A stretch of 64,000 bases of DNA from Metarhizium brunneum (Eukaryota > Ascomycota > Sordariomycetes > Hypocreales > Clavicipitaceae): NCBI RefSeq assembly GCF_013426205.1, contig NC_089424.1:1240001-1304000 (forward strand), written 5' to 3'. The translations under genes and the position numbers were made by a program. Shown in pieces: positions 22,305-34,058 of the stretch. The notes below the pieces were generated by a model. It did not search any database. It was not told where the DNA came from and was given only the letters and a program-made list of their open reading frames with translations. Every line of letters begins with the position of its first letter. Positions within the stretch are counted from its first letter, which is position 1.

Positions 22305-25300
22305 CTACGACGCCTCTTTGAGTTCTTGAGCTTCATCCGACTCCTCTTCTTCTTCATCGTCCACGCCCTTTCTAAGGGCTGCGGCTTCCCCAACTTCCAT
22401 CTTGTGCAGTTCCAACTTCTGTTGCTGGTTGAGGACATCCATTCCGTCGACTACGTCAAATTCTTCCTCCTCCTCTTCCTCCTCCTCCTCTGTATCGCCG
22501 CCGGCGCTGCCTGGCGACCGGTCAAGTGGCGGTCGCTCTGGAGTCCCGTTCACGGGGGGATGGGGGCTCGAGGGTCGAGACCTCGGGAGTAGACTGTCTC
22601 GCAGCGGTTTAATAGTAGGGTCAAAGGCGGCAGGCAACCCCAGGGCCTTTGCGACTTGGTGCGCCTCTTCGTCTGGGGAGGCCTGTGGCTCGAGTTCATA
22701 GGTGCTGCTCGTTTCGCTATCGGCTTCGTGGAGACCATGGCTAGCGGCCAGCATTCCCAGGTATGTCTGGCGAGTTGTGTCGTTGGCACGCTTGACCTTC
22801 TTTTTTATGCGCTTCTCTGTCGGCCGAACAACAACAACAGGAACGGGTGAGTATTGCAGGCAGTACTTGGAGAAGGAATTGCGGGCATTGACCAGTCCTT
22901 GGATGCCACCAAGGGAGCGACCTTTAGTGCCAACAATGAGCATGGCAGGCTGGTACATCTGGATCTGCAAGGGGACAGCGGTCAGTGTCTCATCTCTCTC
23001 TCTCACATGCACACACGCACGAATGCAATGCCTGTCGGTAGGCCCAAGGGTGTACGAACCAGCTTTTGGAAGGTCGCATGCAACTTTCCCACGGCATACT
23101 CGAGCACAAAACTAATGGCATGGTTGGAAGCGTTCTTGGCCAGAATGTTCTGCATAACGGTTGCAGCGTCCTCTTGGTATTGCTTATCATTGTAGCGGAT
23201 TTCCTTCTCAATGACCCGGACACAAACAATTTCGTCGCCGTCATCGACCAGCTCATCTAGCAGCCACTGAATGGCATAGTCAGAATATGAGTGCTCGTCG
23301 ACGCCAACCATGAAGCTGCGCGATCTGCGTCGAGCCTGATATCCCTTGTGCCGAACGTTGAGGGTCAACGAGAGGGTGTTGTTCTTGGTAGCCTCGCCGC
23401 TGGGGACATTGTCGAAACCAACGTGGTGCTGAAACCTATCGTTTTTCGTCTCGGTTAGCGTCGCCATTGTGCGAATCGGTTACAGCCTTGGAGCCGCAGA
23501 GTTCGGCAAACATGTAATTGAGGAAGCGATTGAAGAGAGCAAGAATGGCAAAGGTGCGACAGGTCAGGAAGATGCAAAGAAAGAGGAGTAACAGCGCCGG
23601 GATGTGAGGCTCAGACTTGGGCAGTGAGCATGTGGGTAGACAAGACTGGAACAGACGACATTCGAAACTATGACTCCACCACTGTCGTGGCGGCCAGAGT
23701 AGCCTCGAGCTAGTCTCGACATGTAGCCGGAGCCGGGTTGGGCTGCGGCCAGCCATGAAAGAGCCTGCCTGGCACCAGACACTGGGAAGGATCCTGCCTG
23801 GTCCAGTGACCGATGTGTGCTACCCTCACTGTAGGTGCTGCGCCGCTGCCTTGTCCAAGAGGGTCCAACCCCGCGGCGTCTCTGTGTGTGCATGTCTTCA
23901 TGGTGCATGTGGCGATACGGAGCAATGCCTCGTGCGCCATGCCTGGCTTGGTCGTGACGGCCAGACGGCTCAGCAAGGCTATTGCTGGTTGATAGCGGGG
24001 TAGGCTAGAGGCACTGGGCGGATGTGGACGGAGTGGGCAATGGCCAGAGTTGCAATAGAGGGCTGGCTTCAGACACAGCCTGGTCCAGGTGGATCCATCG
24101 CTGCCCCCAAACGACGCTCGCGGCCAGCCCGGGCGCAGGCGAGAGTCTGCCATGTGCAGTCCTCACTCGTAGCAACAAGCGCGGGTCGCTTTGGTATGCG
24201 GATGCGGCCAAGACGTTTGGGAATGCGGCCAGGCACACTGGATGATGGATGAGCTGCCAGCCTGCCTGTCCCTGTGCATACGTGCAGCATGCTGAGCAAC
24301 GTCGCTGTCGCTGCCATCGACCGCACTGCCAGCCCGCAGCCATGTACTGTCCAGTTTGGTACGAAGCAGGCGGGAGGCCTAGCCAGACCCATCCGGATGG
24401 CCGACATGATGGTGCGTCCAGCCAGCCAGATCTCAATGACCAGATCTAAGGTATTCGTTTGGCTTGCGGGATCCGCCGCTATGCTTCAATGCTAACCCAG
24501 CAGCTTGGAGCGGTTCCACTCCACCGTTCATCGCCATGTGGGCCATGGTCGACGTAGAGACAGCTTCACAAGCCCCGAGTTCGACTCTTGTTGGATCCAG
24601 GCAGTCAAGCGGTGGTTGCGGCAAAGACGGCATTGCACCCAGCGCATCCGCCATGTTGACTCCGGGTAGAGATGCCGAGTTGGTGTGCACAGCATGAGAG
24701 CTGACCATGGAGCAAGACGCAGCGCAGGGGTCAACTTTGGGGTATAAAAGCCAACGACCCCGTTTTGGCATGACGGAGACCGGCTGTGTTGGTCACCTTA
24801 CAACCTGACACTGGACAAACACGGTCTCGTGCTCTGGTTTTTTGGCATGCCAGTGTGCACGCGGGCAGCAGACAATGGGTGAAAAGGGTAGATGACATGT
24901 GTGGGATTTGGACAGGGAGATGTCAGGACTCTTACCGTTGAGGCGGCGGAGACGCATTTCGAATGCGCAAGCCATGAGCAGTTTGCTTAGAAGTGCTCGG
25001 TGCGACGGACGGGTTCCTCGAGCGTCGAAATGAAATGGACGACACAGACGATTTCCGCCCAAAGGAGCTCTCGGAAAGCGCATCGGTGGGGGTTCGATCT
25101 GAAGGCGAGTGATCGGGCTTCGGCAACTCGTCCGGGAACGATATGGAGGCTTTCCTCACGTCAGCTGAAAAATCATCTTCACTGGACCCTTGCTTGATGT
25201 CGAGTTTAGACGGCGGAGGAAAGTAGGAAGCCGAAGCATCAAGCGCGGCGTTGAATTTCGCATCGACAGACTTGGTCATGTCCGTCTTGGTGTTGATCTT

Positions 25301-25573
25301 GGCAACCGTCTTGGTAGCCAGCTTGGCATTGGGTTGGACACCCTTTGGCGGCACAGAAGACATGGGCGACATATCTGAGTCGGAGCCATGAGCAAGACGC
25401 GGCGAATGCATCATAAACGAGAGCCGCTTGAATCGAGACGATGCTCCTCCTCCTCCTGCTCCTCCTCCTCTTGCTCCTCCTCCTCCTCCTCCTTCACCCT
25501 CCATAGGCGGACTGGTATCGATACGATGGCTGCCAAAGACTGATGACTTGGGGCGACCGGCGAAGGTGAGCAT
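22305..25573 (-). CDS. UspA-domain (universal stress protein family) protein
   Basis: Three exons: 25573-24936, 23435-23060 and 22964-22305 (1674 nt, 557 residues). Exon 1 encodes a Ser/Pro-rich N-terminus with a poly-glycine run (about 27-44). It ends at GTAAGA, and the partner acceptor AG (23437-23436) has a CTAAC branch site 18 nt upstream. The junction gives PPPQ-RFQHHVGFDNVPSGE, which agrees with fungal homologues as I recall them. The UspA domain covers about residues 254-387, with FMVGVDEHSYSDYAIQWLLD at its start and GTKGRSLGGIQGLVNARNS plus PVVVV as the nucleotide-binding loop. A basic segment and an acidic Glu-run tail follow. The first intron is 1500 nt, very long for these fungi. 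An in-frame ATG inside it (23467) could start a shorter isoform, MATLTETKNDRFQHH. The family has roles in stress response, and no precise function is assigned here. Confidence 0.85.
23436..24935 (-). other. 1.5 kb first intron of the UspA gene
   Basis: Donor GTAAGA at 24935, acceptor GATAG ending at 23436, branch site CTAAC. On the opposite strand it carries a good TATA box (TATAAAAG at 24743-24750). No protein or RNA gene inside it is recognised. The last 31 nt are open in the exon 2 frame from ATG 23467, so the region just upstream may act as an alternative promoter and first exon. Confidence 0.6.
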
Positions 25574-28500
25574 TTGTGGCGAGACGAAGAAGGCGAGACG
25601 AAAAAAAGAGATGTTTAGGCAGAGGGACGATGAGCAAGGGAGGATAACAAAAAAATATTGTCACCAAAAAGAAAGTGGTTCAACGGAGAGGCCACCTCGC
25701 AGGCGTCGGTCGAATCTGAAATATCAATGTCAATGACCAAACTCAACGCCTGGTCCTGTCTCGATTACTATTATTCTCCCGGATAAAACGGTCCCCTCCC
25801 AAGGGCTCACGGACGCTGGGCTTCAATGTTGTGGTCCGCAATCTAAGACAACAAATCTGCAGCAAGACCAAGTCTGGGCAGCTCTGGGCAGCTCTGGGCA
25901 GCTTTCGGCACAGATGTGCCGAGAAGTCGAGACACGAGATACACAGTCGGGAAGGTGCAGGCAGGTTCGTGCCGCAAAGGTACCGAGTACTTTGGGCAGA
26001 GAGTGGTATCGGACGAGGGGCCAATGTATTAGCAACCGAGACAGCAGGATGATGCGATGGTGAGATTTTCCATCTGTAGTCGGAAAGGATGCGCAGGGCG
26101 TTTTTTTTTTTTTTTGATAAGGCGGCTACTCGTGGTTTGCTGGGAAACGGTGGAATGCGGCTCGTGGAATGGTCTGGTGCTTTGAACCCCAGATCTGCAA
26201 TGCAAGCACGGGGAACAAGGTTAATAAGAGAGATCTGGAGAGCAAAAGAAAACCAGTAAATAAAAGAAAAAAAAAGTGGCTGGCACAAAAACGAAATCCC
26301 AGGACAATAGGCAAGATGCGCCAACAACAAACGGGAGAAAAAGAGGTCAACCTGGTACAGTTGAACAGAAGACCCCGGTCTGCTGTACGCTGTGGTGCTG
26401 GGGATGCTCAAGCTTGGGCCGCGCAACGGTCACTTGGATGAGTACCAGTTACAGAGTCGAGAATCAATGACCGCCAATCCAACAGCCTTCAGTGCCAAAC
26501 ATGTACAATGATATTGCCTGTTTGGATTTTTTTTCCTTCGTCCCGTGAGTCGTGAGGCCGGAGCACAATTGCCGGAATGTCGTTGAACCAAAAGGGACCA
26601 GTCGGTTGACGATGGAGCTTTTCGAGCTCTCCACCAGGGCAGGCAATTTGATGGGCAAAAAACACCAAAATCAAGCCTAGGGGCGAGCAAAGGGGGGGCG
26701 CTTTGTTCTTTGTAGGATTTTGCCGCCAACGCACGTGGGAAAGGGGGACCTCTGGCAGCGACGAATCCTTGATCCTAGTCCGCAGTGATCTGACACCTAT
26801 TTATTTAATTTTCTTTTCCCCTTCTCTCCCTTTTCGTTTTGCTTCCTTGAGGGGCAGTGTTCCGGCGCAGCCCTGTGTTCCCCGGTAGAGGAGCTCCCGG
26901 CTTAGCGTCGTAAGGCAGACGTCGCCCTGTCCTTGGGCAACAAGAGCAAGGATCCGGTAAATAAGCAGGACTCGGTCCCCCCTGGCTGTTGGTGTCCGGG
27001 AGACGAGGAAATAATTTTTTTACAAAGAAAATGATAAAGAAACGGCGTCAAAATAAACCAAATACGACAAGTCTCCGACAAAAAGGTGGCTGTGAGTTTG
27101 TGGGAGTGTCTGGTGCAAAAATACCGAGGCCCTGGCCAATGTCTTGCCTTGCTACTGCACCTCTGGTCGAGTCAACAGGTCAATGACCAAGGTACGCAGC
27201 CGTAGTATTCATCACCTGATGCCCCCGTAAGGCCCGTGGTTTAAAAAAAAGATGGTTTAGGATATGGAATCAATAGCTGGCAAACGGGGCAACCCTGGCG
27301 TCCGGACGTGGCGCCAGCTAAACCTTGGCACCTGGTGCTTAAAGAAAAAAAAGGAAAAAAAAGAGGTCAAGTCCAACGAATCGAGTCGGCCGTCCGTGGC
27401 CACGAAGAAGCTTGGACAAAAGAGCTGCAAGTTTCACAGCTCCGCTCGCAGGCAGATCAGATCTCAACAAGATGGCGGATGGTAATGCATGACAAATTGG
27501 CCGCCGGACGTGGTATGATGGTATGGATGGTACGATGTCCTGTTTATGCGCCTCGACGGTGTGATGTGAGGGATGGTTCTTTTCCTTTTGTCAGGCCTTG
27601 CGCGTGAGCGGCCGCGATGACGATCGGTCGAGGACAAATGCTCGCAGGTTTCTATGGCTAATCAGGAGATTAACGTTGGATTTGCCGTCAAAGGGGCAGT
27701 TGCCGGAAATGCCTGCCTTGTCGTTTTTTTATTATACTCGGTACCCCGTATATCAAGTTACGTACTTGCGAATCAGATGTGTTGTGTGGTACAGCATACT
27801 ATGCCAATTCGTGTTCAATGTTGGCCGACGGGCTAATGAGCGTTGGGGAATCGCTCCATGTCCCGTGCTGGGTGCACCAAGTGCTTAAATACATACAATG
27901 GCACCCATCAGGCCGCACACGATGAAGAGCAAAAATTGCCGAATACTATCCATCTCCTACGTGCTACGGAGTGGGATTGCCCCCAATGCCTGCCACATGT
28001 GCGTTGATGTGTCTGCATAATGCCACGGCTTGCCATGTCGGGGCGAGGCGCCAGGTCGGTCTCAGCCAGCGCTTGAGTCGACGGTCTGTTTAGCCACACA
28101 TGCAATGCATCTGTGGCGTGGGCCTGCCCTGCAGTACGTGAAACTGCGGAGTTGTGGTCTGGTTCAATGTTGACACTTGCCACACAAAACCACCGCCTAC
28201 ACCGCACACCGTTTTCCAACATCCAGTCACTGGTCTAAAAGTCCCCCGGCATTGCCTTTTCCCCTCGGGCGATGGATGCAAAGGTGCTGCATGTTCAGCA
28301 ATCGCCCATCTCCTCGCCGCCAAGATTCTCCCACAGCTCCTTCTCCCAGGCAAGCAATGTCGCAACACCAGCCCAGCGCATCGCAGATGGAGGTGGTGGG
28401 AGGCTCCGCCGATGGTGGTGCGCCAGGCCTTGGCGCAGCCAAAAGACAAGGTCGAATCCGGAGCGTCTTGCGTTCTGAAATACGTCCAGCGCGGCCAGTT

Positions 28501-28678
28501 CATCAGCCATGCCCCTTTGGATTTAAGCATACATGATACATGCTCCCACGCTCGTCCCATTGCGGGCCAGCCGCCGTCAATAATGATGGATGTGACGGAC
28601 GGGTCAAGCCCAGACGCTACTTTGCACAACAGCATCGTGGGGGCCGCGGCCGTCTCCCAACATCAGCTTTCCGCCACA

Positions 28679-29236
28679 TACTCCGTACCCGAAAACACAA
28701 GGTTTTGACGCTCATGACAGTGTGATCTAGGTAGCTCGCATTTTGCGGACTTGCATGTCGTATATCCGACCCTTGACCGCTCAAGGCAGGGACGCAACGC
28801 CATCAGCCATTCACACTGCAAATGCGGCATGACTGGGCCAAGAAGCAAATCTGTTATCATGCAAACCGCCAGTTCCTTGAACATACCATACATACTCGGT
28901 ACATACTTACATGTTGGTTGCCTCCGCACACAAAGGTTTACGAACGGGAGTCTTGCGAATTCGTTGCCAATGCAACCTCGGCGGGATCAAAAATGGCCTT
29001 ATGCCAAGGCGGCGCCTCCGCATTGTTCGGAACGCGGAAGTCCAGCGCAAAGAAAGAGGCCATTATCACAAGGCATGAATCCAGTCTTGTGCGCAAGTAT
29101 GCTTAGCATATGGGCGATGGGAGAGGCTTGGCGGTTCAGATCGTCCATTCAACCCACATGACGAGCCGGCGCAAGGGGCCATCATCTCTCCACAAACCAC
29201 GCTGCCGCCTCCCAAGTGCAATACTACTACTCCGTA
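28679..29236 (+). repeat. Two dispersed 9-mers TACTCCGTA
   Basis: Exact copies at 28679-28687 and 29228-29236. The second is flanked C/G, extending the short inverted arms. Confidence 0.7.
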
Positions 29237-30439
29237 GCACTATCTTGAATACCATTGTTCATTATACCGCTATCCCGTCTGGTCCCATGCCGTTGAGCAA
29301 GACCCCGCGCACGCCCCCATCCACGTCTGCCCGCGGAAACGCCCCCCCAGGATGCGCAATGCCGATGCAACGGGAAGCAACGCCGTGTACATAGGGCTTA
29401 TCGACCTGCCGATTAGCCATCAATGATACGGCACGCAGCACCGACGGCCAGTGTGAGTTCCCCCGATTTGGCCAGCAATATGATATCGTCATCTCCCGGC
29501 CCCCCCTCCCCCAAAGAAACACCCGGGGCCATTCCCTGTCCCGGACTCGGATGGGAAAAGTAACCACGTACGAGGCTGTGTAGTTCATCACCATCAACAA
29601 AAGCACCAACTTCTCCTTGCCTCTTCCTCCCCCCGTCGCATCTCAGAGAGAACGGAATCCGACCGAGTGAGTGGTTCGGCTGTACAGCCAGGGCCCCCGG
29701 CTCTGCCCAGCGCGTTAATGCCAACCTTGCCCCGGCCTGGCTGCAATAACAGAAATGGGTAGATCCGTGACTCTTTTTTTTTTCTCCTTTCTCCCACAGA
29801 CGAGCTAATTCCCGTCCCAGGCTCCGGCAAGAGCAGCAAGATGGAGGGTGGGGGCTACACAGCTTCAAGCAACCTCGTGCAATTGTAATTAACCGCCTGT
29901 TTCCCCATCCTTGTCCGCAGCCGGCTGCCTCCCAAGCCTCAGCCCAAGCGACCACACCCAGACGGACTTGTTTGTGTCCGAACATGGAAGGGCTTGGGCT
30001 GAAAAGAGCGGTCCTGTCAAAGGAAAAAAAGTTATCGTTTAAGCTTGAACACCTGGCCATCATGTGCCGTCATGTCTGTGGCCCCCCGCTCCTGTCTCTC
30101 TGTCTGCCCGTCGGGGTTCCTTTGGCGCCCACCCAAAACTCCGGGGTTGAGTGTCTGTGCCGTGCAGTAGCTTTTCTCTCTTTTGTCCCTTCTCCAAACT
30201 CGTGGCCTTTACCAAGGGAAGACCTTCTTGACCGCTATTATACAAAAATGCGTCGCCGGCCAACACGGTCCAGGGTCTGTGGTGTTGGTCAGAGACAAAC
30301 CCCCATGAACCGGAAGCGTAGCCCGGAGCGGAACCCGCGTGCAGCACCGAAGATGAAGTGATTCAGTAGGGGTCAGATATCTCTGCCTTTTCACCACGTG
30401 GGTGTCCGGCAGGGCGCTGGTCCTCGCCAGCAACCTGTC

Positions 30440-30504
30440 GTACATTCGTACATACATACATACATGCGCATTACATGGGCATACATATGTACGTATGTAC
30501 ATGT
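30440..30504 (+). repeat. TACA/TATG microsatellite with near-palindrome
   Basis: Several TACA units (30440-30465) are followed by a TACATATGTACGTATGTA near-palindrome (about 30483-30500). It could fold as a hairpin. Confidence 0.7.
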
Positions 30505-31726
30505 TGGACCGGCCCTCAAGCAGCGCCCTGGTGCCAAAGTAGGAAGTGACACGTTTCATTGACCTCGGCAAACCAGCGTTGCACAGCAGATGGTAGGGCC
30601 GCGAGGGCGCCACGGATGGGATGCGCGTCCCCCCCTCCCCCGCGGCTCGTACGTAGGTTTGGGAGCGTGCATTCGGTGAGTGCTGTGCTACACGGTCTAG
30701 CATGTTGCGGCTTAAGGGGATGGTGTGGTGCCTTGCCTCTCCTCGCTCGCCTTGCATGCCACACCTCCTCTCGCTGCATGGGTGCTGTGGGAGTCGACAA
30801 TTGGGTGTTTTTCATCTAATGTCGGTTCCGGAATAATATTACGTATCAATTACAATAGAATACATAGGCACCATGGCGAATTGACGGTGGAAAAAAAAAA
30901 GAGGTGTTTACGGGGAGAGTAGGGGTCGAGAACCGCTCTATTCAGTGCATAAATGTCTGTTTGGATTCAATCAATGGCTTTTTTTACTACGCAAATAGCA
31001 TTGACACGCGATTCGTATAATGAGTCTAGGGACATATATCCCTGCCGCCAAGGAGATCGCCATACGCGGCTGGAATGGACCATATCGTAGGTGGGATTCT
31101 ATATGCGGATTACGGAGGATGCCAGCGTGGTGAGGATCAAGATTGTGAATGCAGTGCGGTCTTGGCTCGGAGGTTTGGGGTCTGCCGTGTGATATATCTT
31201 GTGGGGCTGCGTTTCAATTAGACTCGACGCTATTCAACTCTTATGCGTTTAGGGCTGCGGCGTCACAGGATGGTCTCGTGGCTATTCTGGGGAAACGGGC
31301 GCCATATGGTGCAGGACTCTTATTTTAACCCATTCATTTTGTGGTTTGGAATGCTCCAAGGTGCTAAGAATCTCAACTTGCATCTCGCATTACGAGTTCA
31401 TCTTCGTCCATTGACGGGGTACATCTTTCCCCTCTGCGTCGTTTTTTAGGCTGTGGTCATGCAGGCTAGCCTCCTCCCTTCTCAGCAATCTATCATGCTT
31501 TGTGACAGGTCCCCAACTCCGTGACGCCAAATGCCATGCAACCGACTCGGTGGGTCTGCATACATGCCCGGCCGTTGCCTGCTCAACCCCGTCTTGCGGC
31601 AGACCTACGCATGTGCGGTCATGTCTGCGTTAAAACATTTGAGCAAGGCATAGGCGATTTTTCATAAATATTCCATTTTACCGGCCAGGTTCTCTTGGTC
31701 ATATCCCTTGCTCAATATATGAAAGC

Positions 31727-33339
31727 TTAGTTGTAGGTGCGAGACAGGTTGCGAAGGTACCAGTCTACCAGCTTGCGTCCAACCTTGGCCTCGGAAATAT
31801 GAATCAGGTCCTACAGATGAGGGGTTAGCATGGATCACGTTCCAACTAAAAGAAAGGAAAAGGGAACGAAAAGGAAACGAGAATGAATTAACATGGGGGC
31901 TGCACTCACTTCCTGCAAAGCGTAGTCAAGGTCGCTAACGTTGACCAGCTCACCGTCAAAAAGACCTTGGTCGTTCCATCGCAACTGCTTGGTGCGCTGC
32001 TTAGTCACCAGGAGCCATGATCTCAGCTCGTCGGGCTTCACCTCAAGGAAGCCAGCAAGCTTGTTCAAGTCCATGGTGGTGTACAGTCTCAGGTAGGACT
32101 TGATGGTAGGGCTCCACATGTTGGTCTTGACCTCATCCATAAACACGGCCAGATGGTGCTCGACCGGGTCAATGTTAGACTCGGGGTTGTCAAAGTCGGG
32201 GGGAACGGGCGAGATGAACTTGGGGCAGGCAGCTCGGAAGAGCTCCTCAAAGATGGGCAGCGACTCGGGGCCACCACGCTGCAGCTTGAGCAGCTGGTCG
32301 CCGTACTTCTCTCGGAGGGCGCTGTGGATGGTGTCATCCAACCGCGTAGGCTGGAAGGCCACGCAAATGGCGATGAGAGCGTACATCTGCTCATTCTTCT
32401 TGGTGATGGAATCGTACTGGGCGTTCTTCTGGAAATTCTTGGTCCTCGAGACGTAGATGAGGATGTGGCTGAACATGCGGATGGCATCAGCGTAGCGGTG
32501 CATCATCATGTAGGAGAAACCAACGTAGTAATACGTGGTGAAGTGGGCGGCCATGACGCGAGCAAACATGGCCTTCTTGTTCAGCTCAATGTCATCAAGC
32601 GTCTTGAGGGCGAGGCCAAAGTCTCCGAGCAAGCAGTGCACGCGTAGCAGACCAATAATGGAAAAGTATCCCAGCATCTTGTACAGGTTCTTGGAACCAT
32701 AATCGCCAGCAACAGCAGCGGGGTCCTCGTTTCGCCTCATGGCAGCGAGCTGCTCGGTGATTTGAGATCGCTGGATCAAGGAGTACAGCACATTGAGGAC
32801 ACTGTATGAGCCCCAGGTGTTGGGATTCTCTCGGAGGATTTGGATTTCCTCCTCGTTGGAGGCTTGGCGAGCGATTCGCGACCTATATGAGGAGAAGGAG
32901 TTGAACTGGTAGATAAATTCATCAATAACATCCCAAGCCCAGTAGTACTGTAGAAAAATATTCTGTTAGTCCAAGTTCATTTCACCGGGAAGCAACAATT
33001 GCCCTGTCCTGATTCCGCGGATCAACTAACTGAAGGAGGCTCGAGGTCGACAGGGCCCTCGGAGTTCAAGATAAAGTGGAACAAGCTGCAGTAAGAGTCG
33101 TAACTCTGGAACTTGACGTCCAGGGGCGCCGAGAAATCGAGAGGTTGAGCAGCCTGGACAAGTCGAGCCTGGATGTCGTCGGCTTGTTGCGCCATGGTCA
33201 GGGAAGTGGTTTGGCTGAGCTCCTCACCGTCCTCATACTGGACGTGCTCCTTGTACTCGGCCACCAGGGCTTCCTCCTCGACGTCGCTGTCATCATCGAG
33301 CGCGCGGGCCGGAGCCACGCCGTTCTGGTACGTCGCCAT
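31727..33339 (-). CDS. EIF3L: Translation initiation factor eIF3 subunit L
   Basis: Three exons: 33339-33031, 32947-31910 and 31810-31727 (1431 nt, 476 residues), all phase 0. Donors are GTTAGT and GTGAGT, acceptors CAG and TAG. Family blocks are clear: YDSYCSLFHFILNSEGPVDL (about 78-97), YYWAWDVIDEFIYQFNSFSS after the first intron, NPNTWGSYSVLNVLYSLIQR, and a C-terminal PCI-type helical region (about 245-440) ending with SWLLVTKQRTKQLRWNDQGL. The last exon ends in LSRTYN. Length equals fungal eIF3l. It is a non-core eIF3 subunit found in filamentous fungi and animals but not in budding yeast. It acts in 43S complex assembly in the cytosol. It is divergent from EFL1. Confidence 0.94.
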
Positions 33340-34058
33340 CTTGTTCGGTCGCTCGTCGTCGTCCCGTCGAGAGTCGAAGGCGGGTTGTTGGGGGAGGGGG
33401 GGTCACAGCACCGAAATTTTGCGCTTGGCTGACGGGCCTGGATGCTCATCCGGAATTTTCGTATTGTTAGGGCTTGTGGTGCAGATATGCGTCTAAGTAG
33501 CCGCTTGTGGGGGGTACATGCGTATCGCTTGCACGTACTGAGAAAATTGATGGTGGGGCATATAGTTGTGAAGCGGGGCACATTAAAGAGGTCAACTATC
33601 CCAGTGGCGAGGGGTAGGATGAAGTCATGAAAAAGCCATGCGGTGAGATGTAGACCTTGGACATATTGTGGACTGTAGTCAATGACTTGGTTTTCTCGGC
33701 CCTATCTGTGGCAGCAAGGAACGACTCGACTGACTCATACCAAATCATATAGCATCATATTTTCTGATTCGGGCACTGTTTGCCATTCTCCAAGAATTAA
33801 CCAGTGGTGTGTCTTGTGGTGGAGCAACTTGCATCGAAAGAGTCACACGAATGACCCAATCAAACGACTGAAAATCACTAAACAGCTCTTTGCTGACCAC
33901 TTTCAAGGGCTTCAAAAAGCTCAAGTAGCCCCAAACTCCCGTCTCAGATCGTAATCGAGTCTTGGGCTCACAATCTCGAGGGCCCGGAGCCTGGAACAAG
34001 TAGAATCATCCTTGGAGACAGTCCGGCTCAGACAGTCAAATTGACAGAACATCCCATC
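33340..34058. promoter_or_regulatory. Shared divergent promoter, eIF3l / EFL1
   Basis: 719 bp between two start codons in opposite directions, one for an initiation factor and one for a 60S maturation factor. No other gene is seen. A co-regulated translation/ribosome promoter is an inference. Confidence 0.55.

Larger units (their letters stand above)
25574..31726. other. 6.1 kb gene-free interval
   Basis: I find no supportable protein or RNA gene between the UspA start and the eIF3l stop. Frames of 180-227 codons exist on both strands (for example 25743-26426 minus and 28154-28708 plus), but they overlap each other and have no domains or splice signals. The left 1 kb is the UspA leader and promoter. 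The interval holds homopolymer A/T runs, a TACA microsatellite and two exact dispersed 9-mers. Confidence 0.5.

Noticed and set aside
24540..24610. B-box-like GAGTTCGACTC suggesting a tRNA within the UspA intron
   Set aside because: No matching A box or pairing acceptor stem at the right distance.
25743..26426. 227-codon minus-strand frame
   Set aside because: It lies in the UspA leader/promoter, has no domain and overlaps other frames; probably chance.
28090..28708. Long overlapping frames on both strands (181 and 184 codons)
   Set aside because: Mutually overlapping, no domains; one or both must be chance.
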